Source: Planctomycetaceae bacterium
GTDB lineage: Bacteria; Planctomycetota; Planctomycetia; Planctomycetales; Planctomycetaceae
Length of the DNA: 6,095 bases
NCBI GenBank assembly: GCA_003503535.1
Contig: DOCI01000180.1
Coordinates: 3,287 to 9,381, forward strand
Reading direction: 5' to 3'
In this document: in pieces, positions 1 through 6,095 of the stretch
How the letters are laid out: each line of letters begins with the position of its first letter
Numbering within the stretch: the stretch's first letter is position 1
Notes under the pieces: model-generated
What the model was told of the DNA's origin: nothing
The model's database searches: none
The model's input: the letters and a program-made list of their open reading frames with translations, nothing else
Position numbers and translations under genes: made by a program

Positions 1-162
1 TATTCATAAAGCGTATCAAACTGATTTTGGCGAGCTGTGCCAGTTATAGCACGGGTTTTGCCTTGATTATTATGCGATTGAATTCCAGAGGGCTTAAAGA
101 ATAGATGATCGAAAGACATTCGAATGAACCCAAGTCATGACTGACTTAGCGCGCCTCAAATG
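1..162. other. Left edge, no secure gene; open frame and small hairpin
   Basis: No gene can be assigned with confidence. On the minus strand an ATG at 119-117 opens a frame with no stop to the left edge (39 codons, beginning MSFDHLFFKPSG). It could be the start of the next gene after the pseudopilin, 43 bp beyond its stop, but it has no clear Shine-Dalgarno and resembles nothing I recognise. On the plus strand another frame is open from the edge to a TAG at 102-104 (33 codons, rather hydrophobic), so a plus-strand gene tail is equally possible. A hairpin with 6-bp stems (AAGTCA at 132-137, TGACTT at 142-147) and a 4-nt loop lies just past the pseudopilin stop. It has no T-run, so it is a weak terminator candidate at best. 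Confidence 0.3.
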
Positions 163-1908
163 TTATTCCCCAACAAATCCCCCTGATAATTCTTCCGGAA
201 GATATCCCGGCCCGGTGGCTGTCAGATTTCGATGCTGGAGAATGACCGGTGCCGCACCCGCCACATCGAGTACCACTTCAATTCTGACAACCGGTCCACC
301 CGTTTTCCAGAAGCCAGCGGCAATAAATCGATAAGTTCGGCTTTGAGCCGTCAGGAACGGTTCGAGTTGAACGACACCGGCTACATCTATCTGACCATTC
401 TGCAGCAGTTCAGCTGGAGAAACCCAACTGCCTGTCCCACTGAGAATCTCATCTATCAAAGCATCCGAAACTTCCGGTAACCCGGCCAACGATTCATAAG
501 TCGCATAGTTCATATCAATCCGACCATCCCGTGTCTCGCCTTCGGTAATCGTTAAGGCTTCTTCCATCTGGGCGAGAAATGTCAAATCTCCAACCTGCCA
601 CGGGCTGATCAGATCGTCTCCATCATCTTCCACGATGGCCCCGATTAATTCGTAGGGTGACTGCAGTTTATATTGCCCTGAATTTGAAGAGGAACCAGTA
701 CTCGATCCTGCGGACGAGGCCCCTCCCCCATTCTGTGATGACGGTGAGGACTGCATCGCTTGAACAGTAAACAATTTTGTAAGATTCCAGTCAGGCAGCA
801 GCGAATCGAGCTGACTCGTTGGTGCGGCAGGATCAGGGGCAGGTGTTGTCTGCTGCTGATTTGTCGAACCTCCTCCCCGCGAACGCCCACTTCCCGACTG
901 CGGTGCTGGTTGAGAATTCATCGAACCACTACCACTACCAGTTCCAGAACTACCAGTTCCACTTCCGCTCCCATCGCTGCCAGTCGAGCTTTGCTTTTTA
1001 GGACCATTCTGTCGATAGGCGGCGACAAAGGCAGCCAGCTCGTCTCCAAACTCGACAACAAGATCGGCTTCCAGTTGAGTCAAATCATCGGAATTCAGAT
1101 TGATTTTCGGTGTACCATCGGCTCGTAAATTTGTTTCTCGACTCCAGAGAGTGAGATAATCTGCCCAGCCGAGCGTCAAAACGCCATCGGCATCGTCGTA
1201 TGGTTCGCGGAGTTCCCCATCATCTTCCGAAGAATCAAGAAGACCGTTGCGGTTGTTATCTTCTCCATAAATCAGTGAAGGTGTAATCTCGGGAATAACC
1301 AGCAATTCATCGAGCGAGGTCAGCGGGGCATTACGAATGATCATTTCGCCATCGTCCGATTCCGTTCCGAAATCGCGTGGCGTGGCATCTTTGTCGATGA
1401 AATCGAGAATCGTATCGGCCAGAGTTTCCGTCATTTCGGGTAAGGACATCAGCATATTTCGCTGATCCTCCAACGACACATCAAGTTCCGCCAAAGCATT
1501 CAAATTAATCTTCCCGGCTTCGGAGGCGACACCGAATGTCAGCTCGCCATATTGCACAGTGCTTTGCCGACTGAGCACGACCGCCATCAAATCATTGGGA
1601 GATTCCGCATCGGGAGAGCCCGGAAGAATAATCTGCCAGGCATAATCCTCTGCTGGCAAAGTCGGCAGCGTGGACAGGTCCATTTCGGGGTCCGTCAACA
1701 TCGCCATCATATAATCGATTGCCGACTCAGCTGCCTGCTGGGCCTGGGATTCCATCTTGTAGACGTTGACGACCTGTCGTTCGGTCGTCATCCGATCAGC
1801 AAATTGATAGCACGTGAGCGAAGCCATCACGATGACGACCATCACAATCACCAGCAAAAAACCTCGCCGTTCGACTGAGGGTTCCCAATTTGATTTCATT
1901 CTATGCAT
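163..1908 (-). CDS. gspK: GspK-like minor pseudopilin of a type II secretion system
   Basis: This 581-residue protein is predicted to be a tip component of the periplasmic pseudopilus, inserted in the inner membrane and processed by prepilin peptidase. The N-terminus has a short basic leader ending RRG (residues 14-16), a cleavage point before F17, and a hydrophobic helix at about 17-35. Position +5 after cleavage is Ile, not Glu, as is known for GspK. Three segments carry the GspK-style (G)(K/R)I(N/D)xN pattern: GKINLN (132-137), PKINLN (267-272) and GRIDMN (462-467). The last is followed by LAGLPEVSDALIDEIL, a helix-hairpin-helix-like repeat. Residues 217-228 (DNNRNGLLDSSE) match an EF-hand loop, and GspK structures are known to bind calcium. 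Two Ser/Gly-rich linkers (about 302-365 and 386-412) make it much longer than the roughly 320-residue proteobacterial GspK. ATG 1908 gives the longest frame; M4 (1899) is also possible, and neither has a strong Shine-Dalgarno. No other secretion gene is visible nearby. Confidence 0.85.
   Translation of the reverse strand: MHRMKSNWEPSVERRGFLLVIVMVVIVMASLTCYQFADRMTTERQVVNVYKMESQAQQAAESAIDYMMAMLTDPEMDLSTLPTLPAEDYAWQIILPGSPDAESPNDLMAVVLSRQSTVQYGELTFGVASEAGKINLNALAELDVSLEDQRNMLMSLPEMTETLADTILDFIDKDATPRDFGTESDDGEMIIRNAPLTSLDELLVIPEITPSLIYGEDNNRNGLLDSSEDDGELREPYDDADGVLTLGWADYLTLWSRETNLRADGTPKINLNSDDLTQLEADLVVEFGDELAAFVAAYRQNGPKKQSSTGSDGSGSGTGSSGTGSGSGSMNSQPAPQSGSGRSRGGGSTNQQQTTPAPDPAAPTSQLDSLLPDWNLTKLFTVQAMQSSPSSQNGGGASSAGSSTGSSSNSGQYKLQSPYELIGAIVEDDGDDLISPWQVGDLTFLAQMEEALTITEGETRDGRIDMNYATYESLAGLPEVSDALIDEILSGTGSWVSPAELLQNGQIDVAGVVQLEPFLTAQSRTYRFIAAGFWKTGGPVVRIEVVLDVAGAAPVILQHRNLTATGPGYLPEELSGGFVGE
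936..961. repeat. 15-bp-period repeat in the GspK Ser/Gly linker
   Basis: An 11-bp sequence (TACCAGTTCCA) occurs at 936-946 and again at 951-961, giving a 15-bp period, or five codons. On the coding minus strand it encodes repeated Ser-Gly-Thr-Gly-Ser units inside the first low-complexity linker. The unit is in frame, so gain or loss of a copy by slippage would change linker length without a frameshift. Confidence 0.5.
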
Positions 1909-1947
1909 ATCAGATTAAACCCACATGAACGGAAAACGGACCGCTCA

Positions 1948-1976
1948 AGAATGTTCAAAACCCGGATGTTTGTCAA
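1948..1976 (-). promoter_or_regulatory. Candidate promoter for the pseudopilin gene
   Basis: Read on the minus strand, a perfect TTGACA (1976-1971) is followed after 17 bp by CATTCT (1953-1948), a poor -10 hexamer with 3 of 6 matches. It ends about 40 bp before the pseudopilin start codon. The -35 hexamer lies within an 11-bp palindrome, GTTTGtCAAAC (1968-1978), which could be a repressor site or chance. The call rests on position and the -35 hexamer alone. Confidence 0.25.
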
Positions 1977-2069
1977 ACTGGCAACCTGTCTGACTCACTC
2001 TTTGAGTAATATTCGGATTATCAGGTTTGAAATAGCCGAAATTTTTGGTGAGCCGTTCCTCTCCATTTG

Positions 2070-2098
2070 TTGAACTCATTCGCTCGGAACGACATACT
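2070..2098 (+). promoter_or_regulatory. Candidate promoter for the SGNH-like gene
   Basis: TTGAAC (2070-2075) and CATACT (2093-2098) are separated by exactly 17 bp. Each matches 4 of 6 positions of the sigma-70 consensus. The pair sits about 48 bp before the ATG at 2146, a normal leader length. A GGAAC at 2086-2090 could alternatively be an ECF-type -35 element, but I see no convincing partner. Confidence 0.25.
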
Positions 2099-2145
2099 GT
2101 CAGGACTGAATCTTTTTATGCGTCTTAAAAAAGTGGAGTTGGTCC

Positions 2146-3144
<999 letters not shown>

Positions 3145-3157
3145 GAAATTCACGCGG

Positions 3158-3198
3158 GTTCCCCTCATCCTGGCCCTCTCCCCCGGGGGAGAGGGGAC
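3158..3198. repeat. GC-rich palindromic repeat, dispersed-repeat type
   Basis: CCCTCTCCCCC (3174-3184) is followed directly by its exact reverse complement (3185-3195), a perfect 22-bp palindrome. The outer TCCCCTC (3160-3166) can also pair with GAGGGGA (3191-3197), so two competing hairpins are possible. The whole phrase resembles a short palindromic element that I recall as dispersed between genes in many unrelated bacterial genomes. Copy number cannot be judged from one occurrence. It starts 13 bp after the SGNH gene stop and could slow or end transcription, although no proper T-run follows. Confidence 0.6.
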
Positions 3199-3267
3199 TT
3201 TATGCGATACAGTTTTTGATGGAGTCTACAAATTGCTTGTTGCCAATTATCGAGATAAGGGTTCCCT

Positions 3268-3999
3268 GTGATCGCTGGCATTGCTCTCGGTGGGAATCTT
3301 GGGGAGACCGCTCAAATTATTCAGGCTGTGCTTGAACATCTTGAGAGTTATGAAGCGATTTCCATTCTGAAGGTGAGTTCATTATACGAGACGGCTCCGA
3401 TGGGAGCGAAAGCCGGGAATCGTTTTTTGAATGGGGCGGTGTTGATTGAGACCTCTTTGCAGCCGGTTGAGTTGCTGGATGTCTGCCAGGGCATTGAGGC
3501 TGGCTGCGGGCGAACGCGGGAGATTCACTGGGGGCCGCGGACGATTGATCTGGATCTGATTTTTTGTGATCAGGTTGTTCTACAATCCGAACGATTGGTT
3601 TTGCCGCATCCGGCTTGCTGGTATCGTCGTTTTGTGCTCGATCCTCTGTGTGATGTTGCGGGGGAGTACGTGCATCCAGTTTTTGAGAAGACATTTGCGG
3701 AGTTACGGGATCGTTTGCTGGTGCGTCCGCTCAGTGTGGACTTGAGTTGGCTGGGAAAAACGCGTCAAGAGGAGTTGAGTTCAACGCTACGGACACGGTT
3801 TCGGGAGGATCAACTGGAGTTGATAATGGATGATGAGTGTCGATCCTGTGTAGCGACGTGGGTGTTATTTGAACACGAGTGTGGGCTGGGGGTTCGGGAA
3901 GCGGGGGGAGTGACTGAGCAGGAGTTGCCTGGGGTATTTGAGGCCTCGATGTTCGATGTGGTTCAGGCTGGACTGGATGAACCGAAATTGGTTGGTTAA
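3268..3999 (+). CDS. folK: HPPK, dihydropterin pyrophosphokinase, with C-terminal extension
   Basis: This cytoplasmic enzyme transfers pyrophosphate from ATP to 6-hydroxymethyl-7,8-dihydropterin in folate biosynthesis. Family motifs occur in order: ALGGNLG (6-12, for the usual ALGSNLG), SSLYETAPMG (37-46), RFLNGAVLIET (52-62), the signature HWGPRTIDLDLIF (87-99) with metal-binding D94 and D96, and LVLPHPACWYRRFVLDPL (110-127). HPPK is usually about 160-170 residues; this protein has 243. Residues from about 160 to the end form an extension I do not recognise, with C191, C194 and C205. An in-frame TAA at 3256-3258 excludes an upstream start, so GTG 3268 is chosen, with AAGG at 3257-3260 as ribosome-binding site 7 nt away. 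No other folate gene is adjacent. The enzyme call is secure; the extension's role is unknown. Confidence 0.93.
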   Translation: MIAGIALGGNLGETAQIIQAVLEHLESYEAISILKVSSLYETAPMGAKAGNRFLNGAVLIETSLQPVELLDVCQGIEAGCGRTREIHWGPRTIDLDLIFCDQVVLQSERLVLPHPACWYRRFVLDPLCDVAGEYVHPVFEKTFAELRDRLLVRPLSVDLSWLGKTRQEELSSTLRTRFREDQLELIMDDECRSCVATWVLFEHECGLGVREAGGVTEQELPGVFEASMFDVVQAGLDEPKLVG

Positions 4000-4004
4000 A
4001 TGAA

Positions 4005-4041
4005 GAACATCGCACACAATGAATGAATGTATGCGATGTTC
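4005..4041. terminator. Probable bidirectional terminator hairpin between convergent genes
   Basis: GAACATCGCA (4005-4014) and TGCGATGTTC (4032-4041) are perfect 10-bp inverted arms. After one mismatch, ACA (4016-4018) can pair with TGT (4028-4030), leaving a loop of about 9 nt. It lies 5 bp after the folK stop and 36 bp beyond the stop of the convergent minus-strand gene, the expected place for a shared terminator. T-rich tracts on either side are short (TTCTTCATTT when read on the minus strand), so it fits an intrinsic terminator only loosely. Confidence 0.6.
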
Positions 4042-4077
4042 GTGGGTTCTTGCGTAATTCAGAAATTCCCGGGATAA

Positions 4078-5220
4078 CTAGTTGGTGATCAGGAAGTTGT
4101 TGTTGTTGGCAACCGGCATTAAAGCCAATCCCTGATGTCCAGAGATATTCGGGCTGCTAGCTTTGCCGCCGAATGAGTAGATGAGTCCGACGGAAACATT
4201 CCACTGCTCTTCGGCAGATCCTGTCAGACCTCCAGAAGAACCGGGGGCAACATAGCCGAAGTTTCCGTAGAGTGACAGGTAATCATTCAGAGGAGACGTG
4301 TTGAGCATACCGAACTGCCAACTGGCGATGTCGGCACCGTCGAACGTTCCAATGTACAGAGAACTGTTTCCACCAAATTCCCATTGATGTTTGAAGTATG
4401 CGTTCCATTGGTTCATGGCGTGCACCTGGGTGTTGATCGCAGCGCCCACACTGCTGATTCCCACGGTGTCATTTGCGGTACGGAACGTGCCATTCATGCC
4501 GACTTCGTTATGACAGTTCAATGCATAACCTAACTGCCAGCGGAACTGATGCAGAACGATTTCATCAGCTGTCCAGCCGTATTCGTCGCCGTAGAAGTGA
4601 TCTGAAACGATACCCCAGCTGACCCGGTCGCCACAGCAAACATCACTGCGTTTGTAGAGACCGTAAGTCAAAAAGCCCTGCTGTTGCAGAGTTCCGGCTT
4701 CCGGTGGATTATCAATTGTTCGCCCTTTCCAGTCGTAGGCTCCGTAGCTGGCACCAACCTGGGCGCGGATTCGTGTGCTATCCCAGCCGTAAGTTGTGTT
4801 GAATCCGGCGACTGTTCCGAAGCTGTTGGCTGTCGCGAATGGAAGCGGATTGAACAGAGCAAATCGACCATCGCCGAATGAGCGAAATGCGTCTGCCCCC
4901 ACCCAGACTTCAGTGTTTTCGAACCAGCTCATTCTGCCTGTACAGTCTGAGCCTGCACAGGGGGAATTGTATCCGCAGGTGACTGGAGTCAGTTGTTCGG
5001 AGTATGTGGTTTGGACAAATTGATCTTCACTGTTGGTCTGGGTTGTGGGTGTTTCCACAATCGCTTCCAGATAAGGTTTTTCAACAGTGTTGACGAAGAG
5101 AGATTGTTCTTCCCCGTTTTGGTTCAGGCTGAGCCATTCGACGGAACCGGCTTGAGCCGAACTGGCTGCGGCTAATACAGAGAGGCTCAAGGCTGAGCAT
5201 TTCAGGAGCGACTTGATCAT
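4078..5220 (-). CDS. Secreted, probable outer-membrane beta-barrel protein (DUF6666-like)
   Basis: This 380-residue protein has a clear Sec signal peptide: basic start, hydrophobic core at 9-20 and probable cleavage after AQA at residue 24. Residues 25-80 are polar and low in structure. A Cys-rich turn follows (C82, C88, C93), then from about 99 onward alternating aromatic/glycine beta-strand patterns typical of outer-membrane barrels (TEVWVGADAFRSFGD, TVAGFNTTYGW, RIRAQVGASYGAYDW, SLYGNFGYVAP, WNVSVGLIYSFGG). The last barrel-like strand ends near 350 and a soluble tail of about 30 residues, rich in Asn, closes the protein. C195, C196 and C236 are further cysteines. The style resembles planctomycete proteins grouped as DUF6666, but that name is from memory and not verified. 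AAGGAA at 5234-5229, 8 nt upstream, supports the ATG at 5220. It is convergent with folK and divergent from the rarA-like gene. Ligand or function is unknown. Confidence 0.8.
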   Translation of the reverse strand: MIKSLLKCSALSLSVLAAASSAQAGSVEWLSLNQNGEEQSLFVNTVEKPYLEAIVETPTTQTNSEDQFVQTTYSEQLTPVTCGYNSPCAGSDCTGRMSWFENTEVWVGADAFRSFGDGRFALFNPLPFATANSFGTVAGFNTTYGWDSTRIRAQVGASYGAYDWKGRTIDNPPEAGTLQQQGFLTYGLYKRSDVCCGDRVSWGIVSDHFYGDEYGWTADEIVLHQFRWQLGYALNCHNEVGMNGTFRTANDTVGISSVGAAINTQVHAMNQWNAYFKHQWEFGGNSSLYIGTFDGADIASWQFGMLNTSPLNDYLSLYGNFGYVAPGSSGGLTGSAEEQWNVSVGLIYSFGGKASSPNISGHQGLALMPVANNNNFLITN

Positions 5221-5688
5221 GTCAGGACTTCCTTGTGAAAGAGAGTAAGATTGAATCCCATTCAGGATTAGGTTGAGTTTGCCTGACGGTTCTCACTCTG
5301 AACTCGCTTTAATTTCTCAAAGAAGTTCCCAGGCCCCGCGGCAACGAACAAAATGAAACATGTCAAATTAATAGATCGGAGTTTCGTAAAATATTTTGGG
5401 ACTTAATTCTGTACAGTAGAAAAAGCCTGAATACTGCCATTTCAGATACAGACATATTTTTCATTACAGGTGTTACAGCTGGAGCTTATGTAAGGTGAAA
5501 GACCGTATGTTTCACCGTGATTTGGCAGTACTGCTGGTAGCTTCGTTCAATTCATTACATCTGATTGAAATGGTCTAAAGCGTAGAATCCGCAAAAGCGA
5601 GTTCATCGGTTTTGCACAAAGTCGCTGACAATTGAAAACAATGAAGCATTGGCTTGATGTTTTCAGTCTGATCACGCATTCTGTCCTG
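5221..5688. other. Divergent intergenic region with nested inverted repeats
   Basis: This stretch of about 470 bp between the barrel-like gene and the RarA gene has no gene I can secure. It is richer in A and T than the flanking genes, as expected for a regulatory region. An 8-bp inverted repeat, TACTGCCA (5432-5439) and TGGCAGTA (5523-5530), encloses a smaller hairpin, GGTGAAA (5494-5500) and TTTCACC (5510-5516). TTACAG is repeated at 5464-5469 and 5473-5478. A minus-strand TTGACA (5366-5361) lacks a matching -10 hexamer. I could not place a convincing promoter for either flanking gene. Confidence 0.5.
5507..5578 (+). CDS. Possible small ORF, 23 residues, uncertain
   Basis: ATG at 5507 opens a frame of 23 codons ending in TAA at 5576-5578. 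The predicted peptide is hydrophobic in the middle (LAVLLVAS, residues 6-13). A good Shine-Dalgarno-like AAGGTG (5492-5497) lies 9 nt upstream. That site overlaps the left arm of a hairpin (5494-5500 with 5510-5516) whose right arm is within the first codons, so folding would hide it. It could be a leader peptide for the RarA gene 110 bp downstream, a small membrane peptide, or chance. I do not recognise it, and a frame this short is weak evidence. Confidence 0.18.
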   Translation: MFHRDLAVLLVASFNSLHLIEMV

Positions 5689-6095
5689 ATGGCTGGATTA
5701 TTTGATAAATCGGAACAGAAGAACCGCGAGCGTGTGCATCCACTGGCAGCGCGGATGCGGCCTCGTTCGCTCGATGAATTTGCGGGGCAGGAGCATTTTC
5801 TGGCAGAAGGAAAACTGCTGCGTCGGCTGCTCAAGGCGAATCGGATCAGTTCGCTGATATTCTATGGTCCTCCCGGGACAGGAAAAACGACGTTGGCTCA
5901 TTTGATTGCCCGTCAGACGGAATCGAAATTCTTTTCGCTCAATGCCGCTTCCTGTGGGGTGAAGGATGTTCGAGCGGTTCTGCAGCAGGCTGATAATGAA
6001 CTGGCGGCTTCGGGGCGTCGAACGATTCTGTTTGTCGATGAACTGCATCACTTCAGTAAAACGCAACAGGATGTTCTGCTTCCCGATCTCGAAAA
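5689..6095 (+). CDS. rarA: RarA/MgsA-type AAA+ ATPase, N-terminal part, cut by right edge
   Basis: RarA (MgsA) is a clamp-loader-like AAA+ ATPase that acts at stalled replication forks with single-strand DNA-binding protein. Only 135 complete codons lie in the window; the family is usually about 430-450 residues. Visible family features are PLAARMRP (18-25), FAGQEHFLAEGKLLRRLL (31-48), Walker A GPPGTGKTT (60-68, K66), SCGVKDVR (88-95, matching SGVKDIR in relatives) and Walker B ILFVDELHHFSKTQQD (113-128, D117 and E118). Relatives usually have DE(I/V)HRF where this protein has DELHHF. ATG 5689 gives MAGLFD, which fits family N-termini. An in-frame ATG at 5641 would add 16 residues of no family resemblance, and an in-frame TGA at 5626-5628 blocks anything earlier. 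Neither start has a clear Shine-Dalgarno. Confidence 0.92.
   Translation, partial: MAGLFDKSEQKNRERVHPLAARMRPRSLDEFAGQEHFLAEGKLLRRLLKANRISSLIFYGPPGTGKTTLAHLIARQTESKFFSLNAASCGVKDVRAVLQQADNELAASGRRTILFVDELHHFSKTQQDVLLPDLE

Noticed and set aside
760..1128. 122-codon plus-strand frame opposite the pseudopilin gene
   Set aside because: It lies antisense to the Ser/Gly-rich linker, where biased codons naturally leave other frames open. Its product is Arg/Ser/Thr-rich with no recognisable domain.
1997..2007. ACTC-TTT-GAGT hairpin between the divergent genes
   Set aside because: The stem is only 4 bp, which is expected by chance, and there is no gene end nearby to terminate.
3317..4015. Two minus-strand frames (125 and 94 codons) opposite folK
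   Set aside because: Both are antisense to a gene with unmistakable HPPK motifs. Their products are Pro/Ser/Gln-rich, as expected from reading a G/T-rich coding strand backwards.
5353..5406. 17-codon plus-strand frame in the intergenic region
   Set aside because: It has no Shine-Dalgarno and is too short to distinguish from chance.
5565..5588. TTGAAA and TAGAAT as a promoter for the RarA gene
   Set aside because: The spacer is only 12 bp, too short for a sigma-70 promoter, and no better-spaced pair was found.
5547..6066. Minus-strand frames of 95 and 122 codons opposite the RarA gene
   Set aside because: The plus strand encodes clear Walker A and Walker B motifs. The antisense products are Arg/Ser-rich and featureless.

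Overview
The window looks like ordinary chromosome from a member of the Planctomycetota. The strongest clues are an SGNH-type protein ending in a C-terminal segment (WKNELFFHR, RPQNETYL, FRKHEQGQN) that I associate with planctomycete esterase-like proteins, and a secreted beta-barrel-like protein resembling a planctomycete family. The assignment comes from protein motifs only; no rRNA or other phylogenetic marker is present.

Layout, left to right: (1) a short left edge with no secure gene; (2) on the minus strand, a large GspK-type minor pseudopilin of a type II secretion system, with two Ser/Gly-rich insertions and an EF-hand-like loop; (3) a 237-bp divergent intergenic region with weak promoter candidates for both sides; (4) on the plus strand, a secreted SGNH/GDSL-like protein whose nucleophile position is Thr, not Ser; (5) a perfect 22-bp GC-rich palindrome in a dispersed-repeat-like context; (6) on the plus strand, folK (HPPK, folate biosynthesis) with a GTG start and an unexplained C-terminal extension of about 80 residues; (7) a hairpin that probably terminates the two convergent genes around it; (8) on the minus strand, a secreted protein likely to be an outer-membrane beta-barrel; (9) a long intergenic region (about 470 bp) containing nested inverted repeats and a possible 23-codon ORF; (10) on the plus strand, the N-terminal part of a RarA/MgsA AAA+ ATPase, cut by the right edge.

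The genes do not form one pathway. Three encode cell-envelope or secretion proteins (pseudopilin, SGNH protein, barrel-like protein) and two are housekeeping genes (folate biosynthesis, replication-fork maintenance). Each appears to be its own transcription unit within the window. I found no tRNA, rRNA, CRISPR array, transposase, phage gene or defence cassette. No convincing new multi-gene system is visible. The most worthwhile leads are the non-canonical SGNH active site, the folK extension, the remodelled GspK, the palindromic repeat with an apparent strand-composition switch beside it, and the small ORF whose ribosome-binding site lies inside a hairpin.
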